The notes under the pieces: model-generated
Seen by the model: only the letters and a program-made list of their open reading frames with translations
The model's database searches: none
Told to the model about the DNA's origin: nothing
DNA from: Limanda limanda
Lineage: Eukaryota; Chordata; Actinopteri; Pleuronectiformes; Pleuronectidae
DNA length: 64,000 nucleotides
Assembly (NCBI RefSeq): GCF_963576545.1
Contig: NC_083651.1
Coordinates: 23,548,248-23,612,247 of the forward strand
Direction of reading: 5' to 3'
Program-made: the position numbers and the translations under genes
Part shown: positions 15,481 through 28,165 of the stretch, in pieces
Layout: each line of letters begins with the position of its first letter
Position numbering within the stretch: position 1 is the stretch's first letter

Positions 15481-15489
15481 TCATATAGA

Positions 15490-15795
15490 AGAGATAAGAT
15501 AAACCTTTATTCGTCTCACTATGGGGAAAATTGCAGTGTTACAGCAGCAAAGGGGAAAGAGATAATAGACACATCAGTAAAAGTAATGAATAAGTAAATA
15601 TGCAATATAAACACATGGAAATACAATAATATATACAATCTAAAGGCAATATGTATAGTGTAACTGGATTCCATATATGAAACAGAAATTGCACACATAT
15701 ATGATTGCACAGTGGAAATAGTTTACAACCTCAGTAAGATATATAAGATGCATTTGTTCTACTGGGAGCAGAGCTGGTTGCACAGTCTAAGCTGG
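15490..15795 (-). mobile_element. 3' tail of a 5'-truncated LINE-type retroelement
   Basis: The left edge reads gagataagataaacctttatt, so on the minus strand the element ends AATAAAGGTTTATCTTATC. This is the short ATCTTATC-repeat tail I associate with Rex1/CR1-like fish LINEs. The tail is preceded by a ccccatagtgagacgaata part. The body is AT-rich non-coding sequence without reverse-transcriptase motifs, consistent with 5' truncation. Family assignment is from memory. The tail directly abuts the (AC)n tract. Confidence 0.6.
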
Positions 15796-15879
15796 AAGAA
15801 GGAACTACATGTACACCTCTCGTCCCCAATGCTGTGATGGTTTCCTGCAGTGGTTGGGACTGGTTTTCCACCACAGGTT

Positions 15880-16035
15880 CCAGCTTCCCTCTCATTCTCT
15901 TCTGTCCCACCACCTCCTATTTTTTGATGTTGTTTTTGTGATCCGATCACAAGTGGACAGCTCTGAGTGTGTTCGTTCACACCTGGCAATAAAAAGTGTC
16001 CCCACCTGCGTCCCGTGAATGTCCTCTGATATCTT
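15880..16035. repeat. Decayed short DNA-element remnant
   Basis: Contains gtgatccgatcacaagtgga, then gttcgttcacacctggcaat. This arrangement is typical of short non-autonomous fish DNA elements. Ends were not resolved. Confidence 0.4.
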
Positions 16036-19000
16036 CCTACGAGGTGTATTCATTCAGAAGGTGTTCATTAGGAATATATAAAACAATATATGAAAAGATT
16101 GACATACACACGGTTGTCTGTTTTGTTGGGTAACACCTCGCTAAGACAAATGCACTTTATTATAACAGAGCTGCAACAAATCCTCCCTTTGGGGAAGTGA
16201 CAATGTTCAGGTTTTACATTTCAGCAGCTGAATCAACAGCTCTTTAACACAGCGTCAACAAAAACTGAGGACTGAAACTGTCATGAATGTACAATTCACT
16301 GAAAGACTGTTGTATTCGACAGCATCAGTTTCAGGAAGAGTTCCTTATAAACTGACACCTGTATCATATATTCCAATATTCTGCATGAACTTGTTTTAGG
16401 ATGTCTAGCTTGACATCTTCCAAAAGACAATCAAACCAGCGCCTCATTTTGCATCATGTCATCAACACAAACTATCTAGATTGTAGTTTGTGTGTTTCAG
16501 CTCACGTGTTTCTCTAATGACTCATACACCCCCACTCACACACAAGTACCTTCCACCGCTGTTTTACTCAACTGCAGTAAATATCATATGGTCGCCCATT
16601 TTGCCGCAGCCCTGTAGTTGCCTGGCAATGCCCGAGATGTGTTCCAGAAATAACCACAATGACCAGAGAGTAGATGTGGAAAAGTACGTATTTGTTCTAA
16701 TTCTCATCCATATACAGAACATGTTGACTTAATATTAAAACATTAAGGATAGGAAATAATGGGAGGGATATTAAGGACTAAATCCAATTGGATGTTTTTG
16801 TACAGTGTAATACTGATAAATTACTCATGTCTTTATGAATATTGACTTTTTGCTTATTTACTTGCATTGCATATATTATGGTCTGTATGTGCTGTTTGTT
16901 TTGAGTGCACAGAAACAGAAAGACAAAGATTTATTCCATAAACACATTCAAGTTGCATGTGACTGTTTTAATTGATGCGTCATGTACGTACAGCCTCTGC
17001 TCTGCCTGTTTGTGCGTCTGATTCAAGCACATCAAATCTTACCCATCTACAAATGTGTGTGTGTGTGTGTGGGTGTGTGTGTGTGTGTTGTTGATAAGTG
17101 GGTGTTAATTAATGCAGTCTCTCCTTTTGTCTGTTTAATGGAAAAGCACTTCTCATTAAACTGTCACTCACAAATCTGTGTTCATGTGTGTGTGTGTGTG
17201 TGTGTGTGAAACAAGAGAAAGAAAGAGAAAGATTTGAGCAGGTCATTATAATACAGTGTGAAAGGAGGAGAGAGAGGTTGTAAAAGGAGAGCGAGCGAGA
17301 GAGAGAGAGAGAGAGAGCAGAGGTGCAGAGGAACAGGCCATTACAACAATTAGTGTGCCATTTGAAAAGCTTCCCTTCACAGCCGTTTGATATTGAAATG
17401 AAACAATGCGTCTCTGCAGGAGGCTATTGTGGAAATTAGCCTAACATTACATTAAATTACACACACACACACTCCTCATCACCTGTGGGTGGGGGGGCTT
17501 ATTTCCCCTCCTCTCACCCGATTCAGTCATTTCATTTAAATTAATTCAAATTCAATTCAAATTCGGTTATGTTAAATACCTTTCTCCTCACCTCAGGTAA
17601 ATGTGGTCTAGTCAGTGCAAGACAACACTCCTGACAAAACACAAACACTTTCATTTTAGATTTAATCATTCGGCCTTAATTTGTGTGTATTGAAGTTTTC
17701 TTGAGGAAGATAATTTTTTTTGTGCCACCAACGCTTCACAGTGGATCTTCTCTCCACCTGACCGCCAGTATGATGTCCTTAGAGATCAAGGAAATGTCTG
17801 AACACAATAGGGGATCAAATATCTGTGGTTGACAAACACACAGACGAAGATGTCGAGATAGTTTCTGGAGATTAGAGCTGATGAAGGCGTCGGGGGTGCT
17901 GTAAACAAAATCACGTGATCTAGGTGGCTGAGTTAAAACCTCACTTCCTGTCTGAGGATTTGATGCTGATGTGAAGGCGTCTGTGGAGAGAACCTCCTGC
18001 TGTGCTGTGCATGTGTGAAAGGAAAAACTCTGGGTCGACTCTGCAGCCAATTCTCCGGATTTCAGCCGCAGGTCATGTCTGAAACTGGCTGAAGATTCCT
18101 GAGACAGACAGACTGAGTGTGTTAGTGTTTTCTCGCCGTAATCACATGCTTGTGTGTACTTAAAAGCCACAACCCATTAGTGTTGATGCAGTGAGGCAGC
18201 AGCAGGGGGTCCCACCGATCGACCCATTAGGTTTAACAGTCGTGTAGTCATTGTTTTACAAGGAGAAGAATGGCTCTTTGGGCGACTTTGTTGTGTTGTT
18301 AAAACTCCTCCTCAGACCAGAAAGTTGGACAAGGTGTTTCTGAAGGTGCAGTCGAGTTTATCTGCACTCGACCTTCTATCCACAGGCACTGGACTGAGTT
18401 ACGACACTGACTCTCTGGCCACCTGGTCCGGACACTGACTGTCTGCTCGTCCTATTGACTGACTAACTGACCAGCTGAATGATTAAGTGACTACTAAACA
18501 CTCCTCACAAGGGCACTTCTTCACTGACCATTTGTCTTTTGTCTGTTTTATTACGGCACCATAAAACTCCCGGGTGAGAGAAGAACCCTAAAAAGTTGGA
18601 GCTGTAAATAGAGAAGCTTTCCTTGTGTGTGTGTGTGTGTGTGTGTGAGGGAGACGGGGAGATGCTTCATTAATTCCTTTGTATTTCACCCTGTGCCTTG
18701 TTCAGCACTATAAAGATGAGAGAGGCAGATGGAAAAGAAGGAAACATAAAAGACTGAGTTACAGTGGTCTGTTCCATTCACATACTCTTCCATCTTCGCC
18801 TTCCCATCTCCACACCTCTTTTGTCTCGTCAATAAATCTGCAAAATGTACCCTTATCTCACACAGGGAAAAAAAGAGCTGAGGATTGAAAGTGGGAGACA
18901 GAAGCTCAGAGAATTAACGACGAGGGCTAAGTTTGGTCTTACAATGAAACTGTGTGCACAGTTTCTCTGGTTAACTTCTCTCAAATAATGAATATGAGCC

Positions 19001-20081
19001 ATCGTAAATTTCACACAGACCCAAACAGGACGACAGCATAACTCATAGCAGGAATCAGATCCAATATATGAAGGAAATATGTAGGGAACATTTAGGTGAA
19101 AGGTGGATCTGATTAGAACGTGCAGGAGGTGGAATGGAAGGTACAAATTTTCCTGCAGAATTTGTTTTGTTTTACAGCACATTAACTCCACTGTCGGCCC
19201 GTGTCACCAAAAGTTCTCCAATCTCGCCGTCTTTCCAGGTTTACACATCTTCATCTGCTCCTTCTACACACACGGCTCCTCTTTTTCATCCTGAGATATG
19301 TTGTTGCTCCTCACACATTAAACAAACATTCAGAAAAGACAACATACAGCAAAAACAAAATTTGCATTCAATATTATTTTCTATTTCCCCCTTTTCAGCC
19401 TCTGGCCTCTGCTCCTTGGTCTTAAAAATAAACCAGGTTTTTCCACAACATTAGTGTTGATTTCACGTGTGTTCTCGTCTCTCGGTCACGGTCCCTCTGG
19501 CTCACAGCAATATTTCATGATCTTTGAGACTTTGACCCAGATCTCAGCTTGATGGACTGATGATCTGACACGATCACTCATGTTCCCGGTTAGCAACACA
19601 AAGGTGACCTGACACACCACATGTTACACTCCCACGGTCCGCTATGCGTGTGTGTGTGTGTGTCTGTGTTAATTTGCACATGCGTGTTTTTCTTTTTCTA
19701 TGCATTCACAGACAGCTCGCGTGTCCTCTTTCATTTGCTCAGTCAAGCTTGTGTGATAGCATTATGAGAGTTTGTGTGCGTACATGTGCGTGCGTACGTG
19801 TGTGTGTGTGTGTGTTAGAGAGTGAGTGTTCTGGTTGTATCTATCTACTTCCTTCCATGTCATCAAGCCATTTAGAGCCACATGACACCATTATGCATTT
19901 TTATATTTGTGTGTGAGTTTATGTGCATCCCTATATGCTTGTGTGTGTGTTTGTGGGGCCTGTTAACACACTTTGTAGGTCTGGGAAATGAACCAGCTGT
20001 TGCCCCCCTCATCTCTTCCCCCATCTCAGACGCTGTCTATCAGTCAACGCTCCTCAATCAATTAGTGTCCACTAATATGTC

Positions 20082-20084
<3 letters not shown>
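16036..20084. other. Intergenic sequence, no gene seen
   Basis: Mostly unique-looking sequence with short GT tracts (17050-17090, 17188-17208, 18625-18650, 19645-19662, 19799-19815) and GA-rich parts near 17210-17330. No supported exon. The longest open frames here have no recognisable motif. Confidence 0.5.
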
Positions 20085-20159
<75 letters not shown>

Positions 20160-20167
20160 GGGGGGGG
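20085..20167. repeat. Compound (GT)n(G)n tract
   Basis: About 73 bp of GT repeat running directly into about 11 G. It has the same arrangement as the reverse strand of 13771-13802. Confidence 0.95.
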
Positions 20168-20283
20168 AGGGGCTGGGGGTGGATGCGGTCAACCAATTCA
20201 TTGAAGCGGCAGCTCCAAATCAAATTTGTGGTCCAGAGTCGGAACTCCTGGCTTCCTGTTCTCATCTTTCCTTGCTCAGCATG

Positions 20284-20400
20284 CACGCACGCACACACAC
20301 AAAAACACACACTCACTCACACACTCACACACTCACACACTCACACACACACACAGACACACACACACACACACACACTCACACACACACATACAGACAT
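20284..20400. repeat. Imperfect CA-rich repeat
   Basis: Alternating CACA and CTCA/CAGA units for about 115 bp. A further pure CA tract lies at 20497-20520. Confidence 0.9.
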
Positions 20401-20639
20401 GGACACTGACACAAAAACACAGGAATCATGCTGGATGACGACATAAGTAGACCTGTGCATACACACTTGTGCATGGCAGACTCACAAAGGTGCGCGCACA
20501 CACACACACACACACACACAGTCCCCAGAATCTGGTTATTTTCCTCATGGTGGATTATTATGGTAATCTGACGACTCCAGGTGCTAAACCTACCGGCTGC
20601 AGGAAATAGGATTTTACTGGAAGCAATTCCATCCCTCAT

Positions 20640-20960
20640 CCATCTGCTCATCCATCCATCCATCCATCCATCCATCCATCCATCCACTGAAGGTCTATCC
20701 ATCCCTCCATCCACCCATCCATCCATTGAAATTTTATTCATCCACACATCCATACCCAGCATGGATGGATTCGGGATATTGTTTGACTCTTGCTACACCT
20801 TCCATTCATTCACTTTATCAACATTCATCACTTATTACTCCATCATCCATCCATCCATCCATACCCAGTCAATGTCTTTGGATATTAATTTACTTTTTCC
20901 ATAACTCCTGCTTTCCATTCATTCCCTTTATCTGCATTCATCAATTATGAATCCATCCAT
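20640..20960. repeat. (CATC)n-rich block with an internal duplicated unit of about 110 bp
   Basis: CATC repeats occur at 20640-20692, 20699-20727 and 20838-20865. The string ccatacccag occurs at about 20750 and again at about 20859. Each copy is followed at 50-55 bp by tccattcatt, then ctttatc and cattcatca. This indicates a diverged tandem duplication. Confidence 0.7.
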
Positions 20961-21868
20961 CAATCCAACCTTTGCGCTGGACAGAAAATAGGATTTTCTC
21001 CAGAAAGCAGCTGTGTATTCCTTCCTTTCCCTGACTCCTCCTCTCTCTGCCTGACTGCCAAAGTAGGATTATTTTTTTTGTGGAAGTAACTCACTCCCTT
21101 GCCTCTGGTCCCCAATTCTTGTTTCCTATAAATAGATCTGTAACTATACATTTGTTCGTTGGTAACTTTTAATTCACATCATCTCTAATTCACAGCCATG
21201 CCATTTTTAAATTTAGCTTACTGTAGGCAGAGCTTTTTTAGTGTCTTACTCCTCTGCTTACTTCTAAATTAATTTCAGACCAAAGTCACAACTTCCTGTA
21301 TATTACTTGGACGTTCTCACTTACAGCCCTTCTGAAAAAGTGCAAGTAAAGACACATCCCTGGTAAATAACTTTGTAACATACACTGCATTAGATTGTTT
21401 ACCTTTCTGATTGTTGATGAACTGAGTAAAATGATTGTTGCCCAGTTTAATAAAATGCTCATAATATAGTAAAACAATGCTGCAGGAGTTCGGTGTGAAT
21501 GTACCAGTTTATCATTCATCTTCTGCTTGTAGCAACGTGCCACCACCACAGCCCCTCGTGTACGGTGGACTTGACACAGCCTCATCCTGCCTGCTTCTGC
21601 CTGCTTCACCCTTCTAAAATGTCCGTGTTGAGATGCGACAGCCGAGTCTTTTCTTCATCCCTCTGTTCGGCCGCCCTTCCAACCCCTGTCTCACTCCTCC
21701 CGCCGTCAATCCGTCCCTCCAATCCCCCTCCAATCCAATAAGTATGGTTACATAAAGGTCAGAATATTTTCCATTTCAGTCCCTTATAGGAGACGGAAAT
21801 GTCACCAGCGCTGTTCACGAGCTTTAGAAAAGCTTGGAAATGAGCTGGTTCGACCACAATGAGAGAGT
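20961..21868. other. Intergenic sequence, no gene seen
   Basis: AT-rich sequence with no supported exon or repeat family. Confidence 0.5.

Positions 21869-21943
<75 letters not shown>
21869..21943. repeat. (GT)n microsatellite
   Basis: About 75 bp pure GT tract. Confidence 0.97.
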
Positions 21944-21945
<2 letters not shown>

Positions 21946-22198
21946 CTGAATATCCCCCCTCTTGCTTTCGATCACGTTGAGCTCACACATAATCTTTGCA
22001 ACTAATAGACCCCAGGTAAATGAAACAGCCCCAAAAGTATTGGGATGAATTATCTTTGTCAAGTTGTGTGTGTGTCTGTGTATATGTGTGTGTGTGTTTC
22101 TAATTGAGTATTGTTTCCTTTAATTATGAGCTAAGAAACAGCGCGATCACCTCAAGATGTTTACAGTCAACATTAGCATACAGAGGGCATTGAGGAGG

Positions 22199-22235
22199 GG
22201 GAAGGAAGGAAGGAAGGGAGGAAGGAAGGAAGAAA
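22199..22235. repeat. (GGAA)n tract
   Basis: Short GGAA-rich run. A wider purine-rich context continues to about 22365. Confidence 0.8.
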
Positions 22236-23264
22236 CAAAGGACCAGGGTCCAAGAGGTCACTTTTCCTCCTGTGAGAAGATAGGATGAGTTGGAAAGGAG
22301 GATTTCGAGGAAAAGAAAGCAAAGCGGAGATGAGTGGAGGAAGGAAGAAAAGAAGAAAGGGGAGTGAGGCCGCACATGTTTTTGTAACACGACCCACCCG
22401 CTCTGATACAATCACCACGTAATCAGCCGTTAAGGGGTTGGAGGCCACGTTATCAGTGTTGGTTTCCTGACCCACCGTCTTATCACGATCAGGGGGGGCC
22501 GCTCCGTCTCTGCATGTGTGTGAGTTGTGTGTCGGTGTCGTCTGTGTTCATGATTAAGATGTACTGATAATCCTATCAGCTTGTGTCAATCTAAGACAAC
22601 AAGGGATTCTCCCCACTGCAAAGAAAACCCACTGTTACTGTGCTCTTGTGCAGCCCGGAGGGATCCACTCCTGGAAGAACACAGACTCACACTCCTCCCC
22701 CAAGGCTGTTGTTATTGATAATGTCATTAGATAGAGAAGGATGTGAAGATGCTCTGCCTCCTGTTGTTGAAATCACTAGTGCGGGGGGGGGCCATTCGAA
22801 AGCTGCCTGGGGTCCGTCAGAATGATTCCTCGTCCTTAGTGAGTCGTCATCAAACAGCTACTGTCACTTCTCATAGTTTGTGTGCTGGAAGTTTTGTTTA
22901 AAGCTTTTTTATAACTGAATTTGCTTTATTACTGGGTGTTGCGTATATATCATTTTGAATGATTCACTTAACTGGTGTTATTTTTTTTTAATACATTGAA
23001 AGGCCGGCTATTTCAGAGTTTTGTTAAGCAACCGACAATCTTCAGACCCAAGTTTCCCAAAATGTTCCAAATAAAAGCTCTTTAATTCAGCTTGATAGAA
23101 AGTATGAGAGCAACAAAAAAGAATGTTGTGCTTTTACTTTGAAGACAAATTGCATAAGAGAAAGTGATTCTGTGAATGTTGTTGCCCTGATCAGCACGAG
23201 GACGTCGAGGAAGACATGTTCAACTTGGTCTTCGACTGACTGCTACAGCCCGTTTAATCAGTTT

Positions 23265-23380
23265 TTATATTTCAATTAAACATATCACGTGTCCAAATTG
23301 CATCAATCTTGGAAATGCACTTCCTCTGCATTTCCAAGATTGGCGTTTAGATGAACGGACCCAGACAGACAGACAGATGT
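23265..23380. repeat. Dispersed repeat fragment with a perfect hairpin
   Basis: Contains cacgtgtccaaattgcatca, shared in part with 62915-62935 (gtgtccaaattgcacca) and known to me from fish repeats. Within it, 23304-23319 (caatcttggaaatgca) and 23327-23342 form a perfect 16-bp inverted repeat with a 7-base spacer. Confidence 0.6.
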
Positions 23381-23581
23381 TTGTGAAAATAGTAAGTAGC
23401 TGTTTGTGTAAGTATGTGTAAGTGTGTGTGAGTGTGTGGTGACCAGTCTGTATTCATAGTGTTACAGTTGAGTAACTTGGCTATAAACGGCTCGGTCTTT
23501 GTTTTTCTTCAACAATACCACCACACATGTCTGTACTGTCTGTAATTGGAAGGTAGTGAATTGTGAAACTCTGTGTGCGTG

Positions 23582-23583
<2 letters not shown>

Positions 23584-23647
<64 letters not shown>

Positions 23648-23780
23648 TGTGTATGTGTGTGTGTGTGTTTGTGTGTGTGTCTGCGTGGTTGAGTGTTTGT
23701 GTGTGCGCGTGCGCGCGCGTGTGTGTGTGTGTGTTTGTGTGTGTGTCTGCGTGTGAGAGTGTGTGTGTGTGCGCGTGTGC
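23584..23780. repeat. Compound (GT)n/(GC)n microsatellite
   Basis: About 200 bp of GT repeat with TTTG, TATG, CTGC and gcgcgtgcgcgcgcgtg interruptions. The alternating purine-pyrimidine GC segment near 23705-23720 has Z-DNA-forming character. Confidence 0.93.
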
Positions 23781-26136
23781 GGCGTGAAAGTACAGTTAGT
23801 TCCAGTTACTGATTTTCTATTGGGCGGTGCCTTAAATAGAGTAGAATGGGGCGACCGATGAACTGATGTGAAGTTAGAATAATAAAAGGGTGAAAAGAAA
23901 ACAATAGGGGCAGATGAAAGGGGGAAGAGGGCTGGATGGGTGTGTGAAGGGAGGGGTGTAGAGGGGCTTTCCTGAGAGGGGGGGCACTGTCACACTGTCA
24001 CACCCGAACCACGTCACTGTCACATGTCAGCTTCAGACCAACAAGGAGGAATAAATCTTAGTGATCTCACGATGCCCGGGCTGACGTGTCTTGTACTTAT
24101 GTGTGTTGTATTTTTTGCTCTGCTAGGATCATAAAATACACCATAAATAATTAAAGCTGTGCCCACTTCCTGAAAGCTCTGTGTTTGTTTGCTGCTCGCC
24201 ATCTTACACTAAAGCACCCTCTGTTCAGTTAAGGAGGTCACACCCCGGAAATGAACTGCATCTTCCAGCTGAATCAGTTCAGTTCAAGGAACCTGGAGTG
24301 GTGAAGTGGAGAGAATCCATCTATGGGCATTTATACGGCAGCTTTTATCCAGAACTTGAATTTGACTCCCATCTCCCCTTTGAATGCTCCACATCTCGTC
24401 TCGCCACCTACACAGAGGTGATGAGAGCGGCTCAGCAGTCGCTTCACCATCTTTTCATCGCTTTAACGCAGTCTGAAAAGATTGTGTCAATGAGGCCTGA
24501 CATGGTCACAGATACTGAAAAAGATCTTTATGGAAGGGAAGTGGCAAAACAACCTTAGTGACAGCTTTGCAAGTATAATGTTCCAAAAGATAAAAACACA
24601 ATCATGTTCATTTGTAGCTCAACATCTATCTTATTTTAAAGATAACTTACACTTGTAAATGATGAGACCCAAATCCTTACAGTCCATATTCTCATATGGG
24701 CTCATTGGGACATTCTCCAGAGCTTTTACAAGGGAACTGCAGGAGAAACTCTGCAGATTGTCTGGCCCAGCTGACTCAGACAGTTGCAACCGCTCCAGAT
24801 GATTTCAGGAGAATAACCGGAGTTCAGTGCATGTCTGAAAGCAGTTGACGTCTCTGCAGCCATGTGTCATTTCAACACCGAGCAGCACAAAGCTATGACT
24901 GCTGCAGCTTTTCGATCATCCAGAGAGGACATTCTCATTTTCAACCGAGAACAACAGGGAAGCAACAGCGGCAGGGAAAGGGAAGAATATAGAAGAGAGA
25001 GAGCAGGAAATAACAAAGTCAGATATAAGAGAGGTATGACAATGATGAGCAGAGAGAGAGAGAGAGAGAGAGAACACACGGAGTTAAAGGTTTGGAAACG
25101 ATAGCTAGAAAAGATAGTTCAAATCAATGGAGGGGAGAATAATCAAGTTATTAGAAAGCCAGCAGACATTTTCTCACTGACTCCGCTCGGCTCTGACAAC
25201 CCACTGTGATCCCTGCACACTGCCCCTGTGTGTGTGTGTGTGTGTGTGTCTGTGTTGTCAGTGACCGTCTGTGCTCATGTGTGTGGGTGCAGTTGTGTAT
25301 ATATTTGTCTCCCTCTATCACCTCTGTGTCCTTGCTAATAGCTGAGCGGACTCCCTGCAGTCTCCACAGGCTGTCCTGTGATTATCACCACTTAGCTGTG
25401 TGCCCACACAGAGACACACACACGCACACATGGACAACGCACTACGCAGACACCAAAACATGCACACATTTCTATACATGCAACGCACACGGGTGGACAC
25501 ACATTTCCCCACAGAGAAGTGTAAATATGATATAGAGGACCAAATAATCTGTGAACGTGAACACGCGTGTGCACGCTCATACATTGTCAACTCCATGTGT
25601 GCATGTTCGCCTCTCTTTACACGTCCGTCTACGTGGGTGTGTGTCTGTGTAAGTGTCCATCTCTGCATGTGTGTAAATCTTCACATGTTCTCTGTCTCTA
25701 TGTACCCCACAATGTGTGTGTCTGTGTGTGTGTAAGTGCTCCATGTCAGTGGAGCCTGTGTTAACTGTTGACACACTAGTTTACTGTGGCTTCCCGTAAG
25801 ACCTGCCCAGTAATATGGCTTATTGACGAGGCCACGGGGAGCGTGCACGCGTACGTGCATTGTGTTGTGTGTTGTTTGTGTTTGCACCACTGAGTGTTTT
25901 CTGTGCTGGAGATTACATATCTGCTGCAATACAGATAAATATGGTCGGGCCATGGATGATGTATGCACACATAAATGTTTGCTCTCTGTGAGTGAGTGTG
26001 TGTGTGGGTGGGTGTGTGTGTTTGTGAGACACTTTGATAGTTTTATGGGTCATTTTTGTTTGTGTCGAATCTGCATTTTTCTAATGATCAAACGTTTCTG
26101 CCTCTGCATGTGCACAAGATTTATGTTTGCTGGAGA
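23781..26136. other. Intergenic sequence, no supported gene
   Basis: Contains a 125-codon open frame at 24181-24558 (+) with balanced composition but no recognised domain, clear start context or splice structure. In a window this size, frames of that length are expected by chance. Short GA (25051-25072) and GT tracts occur. Confidence 0.5.
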
Positions 26137-26265
26137 GAAGGAGAGGGGAGGAGAGGAGAGTAGGAGAGGAGAGGAGGAGAGGAGGAGAGGAGGAGAGGAG
26201 GAGAGGAGGAGAGGAAGAGAGGAGGAGAGGAGGAGAGGAGAGGAGAGGAGGAGAGGAGGAGAGTA
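26137..26265. repeat. (GGAGA)n-type polypurine minisatellite
   Basis: About 125 bp of almost pure purine sequence built from GGAGA and GGAGGA units. It is a strand-asymmetric tract that can adopt triplex or G-rich structures. Confidence 0.92.
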
Positions 26266-26478
26266 ACGTGATCCATGAACTGGGAGCCAGTGCCAACAGG
26301 AAATTTCATTTTGGTCAGTGGTGAAAAACTGGTCAAAATGCAGCCACGGCCGTGTCCCCTGAGTCCGAGAGGTGCCAACAGGTTGACACTACACACACTC
26401 ACACACAGATTAAAAAAAACATGACTCATACAATGAAGAGAGTTTCCAACTATGCACTCAGAGCAACATCTTTTAACT

Positions 26479-26541
<63 letters not shown>
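26479..26541. repeat. (CA)n microsatellite
   Basis: About 63 bp pure CA tract. Confidence 0.97.
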
Positions 26542-26543
<2 letters not shown>

Positions 26544-27321
26544 CCTACACACATATGCACAGAAGTGAGGAGAGGTTGATGGACACGGAGCTACTGGTCC
26601 CTCTGAGATCACCACATTCTCCATGTGCCATTAACCTCAAAGATGGATGGGGGGAGGGAGGCGGTGGCAGAGTGGTGATCAGGAAGATCGAGAGAAATCT
26701 CAGTGGGCCGGTAACATTTTGGGTCGATTACTCTGGATGTACTGAAGTTACTGAGACTCACGACAGACTAAACCAAAGCAGTATAAATGGTAAATATGAC
26801 TGTTTAGAGATAAAGCATCTTCACGTGTCAAAGCAACAAGGAAATCTGTCAATTGCTTTTAAACTCCTGGGCAACATTTGCATCCCACTTTGATTCAGAG
26901 GAGAAGAAAGGAGTCAAATAGATTGAAAAAATAGAAGGAACAGGATGAACGAAGAATACAAAGAAAGAAAGAACAATAAATCAAGTCAATAAATCAAGCT
27001 GCACCAAAGAGATATCACTTCCAATAATATGTCTTTGTGAAAATGTTGAAAACTTTACAAATGTGCAGGTATATGCAAAAACGACATATAACCAAGAAAC
27101 AGCTCCAGAATCCCAAACTTAGAACGTGGTGATGTAAAATAAATACACTCATTAATATATAATCAATCAAGTCAAGCGGAGGAGAGCGAGCGGCGGTGGA
27201 CGTGTCGGCGAGGTGAGGACAGGACCAGTGGAGCTTGTCGACAGACCAGCAGACAAGTTCTTCCCCTGACGCAGAGCAAGGATCAGTTTACCCTCTGCTG
27301 GTTTCACAGCTCTGTTGCAAC
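26542..27321. other. Intergenic sequence, no gene seen
   Basis: No supported exon. Confidence 0.5.
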
Positions 27322-27322
27322 A

Positions 27323-27421
<99 letters not shown>
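27322..27421. repeat. (CA)n microsatellite
   Basis: About 100 bp pure CA tract. Confidence 0.97.
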
Positions 27422-27523
27422 CAGAATGTGTTTTTTTTTTATAAATTGCCTTGGTGTTTTTACTTAGTCTCCATACAGTGACTGAATTCAGTAGTGTCAG
27501 GTTATTAAAATCCACTCTGGCAC

Positions 27524-27635
<112 letters not shown>

Positions 27636-27699
27636 CGGCTTCATGCACTACTTAAATCTTAAATTCAGAAGATTTATATTTGGATCTGACTCACATCTC

Positions 27700-28165
27700 A
27701 CACACAGATAAATATCAGTCCCATTTTGATCAAGATCCATCCATGAATTATTCTCTTAGAAATAAACAAAAGTGTTAAAGTACTTCCTGTCTTGCAATGC
27801 TAATGAAAGTGCAAAAAAAACCTGGATCTGGATCCACACCAAAATTGTATTTGTTCTTCCTTGTGTGATTTCCAAACCCTCCACAAAATTTCAAATTGTT
27901 TTTTTGCGTAATCTGCTAACATACAAACAAACAAGAAGAAGAACTTATGCCATATCTCGCCATGTTCAAGAAAGTTTAAAGACAATCCTGAATCTGTCCA
28001 CTTCAAAATCTAATGGGCTCTTAAATGGGGTCCTGCTCCAACCCTCCACAAAATTTCCACAAAATTGGTTTGGTAGTTCTCTCAAACAAATGCCTATGAA
28101 AGTATCTCCTTCGTGGTGTAGTTATAGTTGTAACTATCGATGACATTATATCACAATGAAAGGTT
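27700..28165. repeat. Dispersed fish repeat (reverse part of the GGAGGTTATG family)
   Basis: Contains tttgatcaagatccatccat, cctggatctggatccacacc, ccctccacaaaatttcaaat, tttttgcgtaatctgctaac and acaaacaaacaag, then a second set with ccctccacaaaatttcc and ttggtttggtagttctct. The doubled ccctccacaaaatttc motif (about 27878 and 28042) suggests two overlapping or nested copies. Confidence 0.6.

Noticed and set aside
20640..20865. CRISPR-like regular repeats
   Set aside because: They are CATC microsatellite units without spacers, in a vertebrate genome.
24181..24558. 125-codon plus-strand open frame
   Set aside because: No recognised domain or splice context, and the expected number of chance frames of this length in the window is above one.
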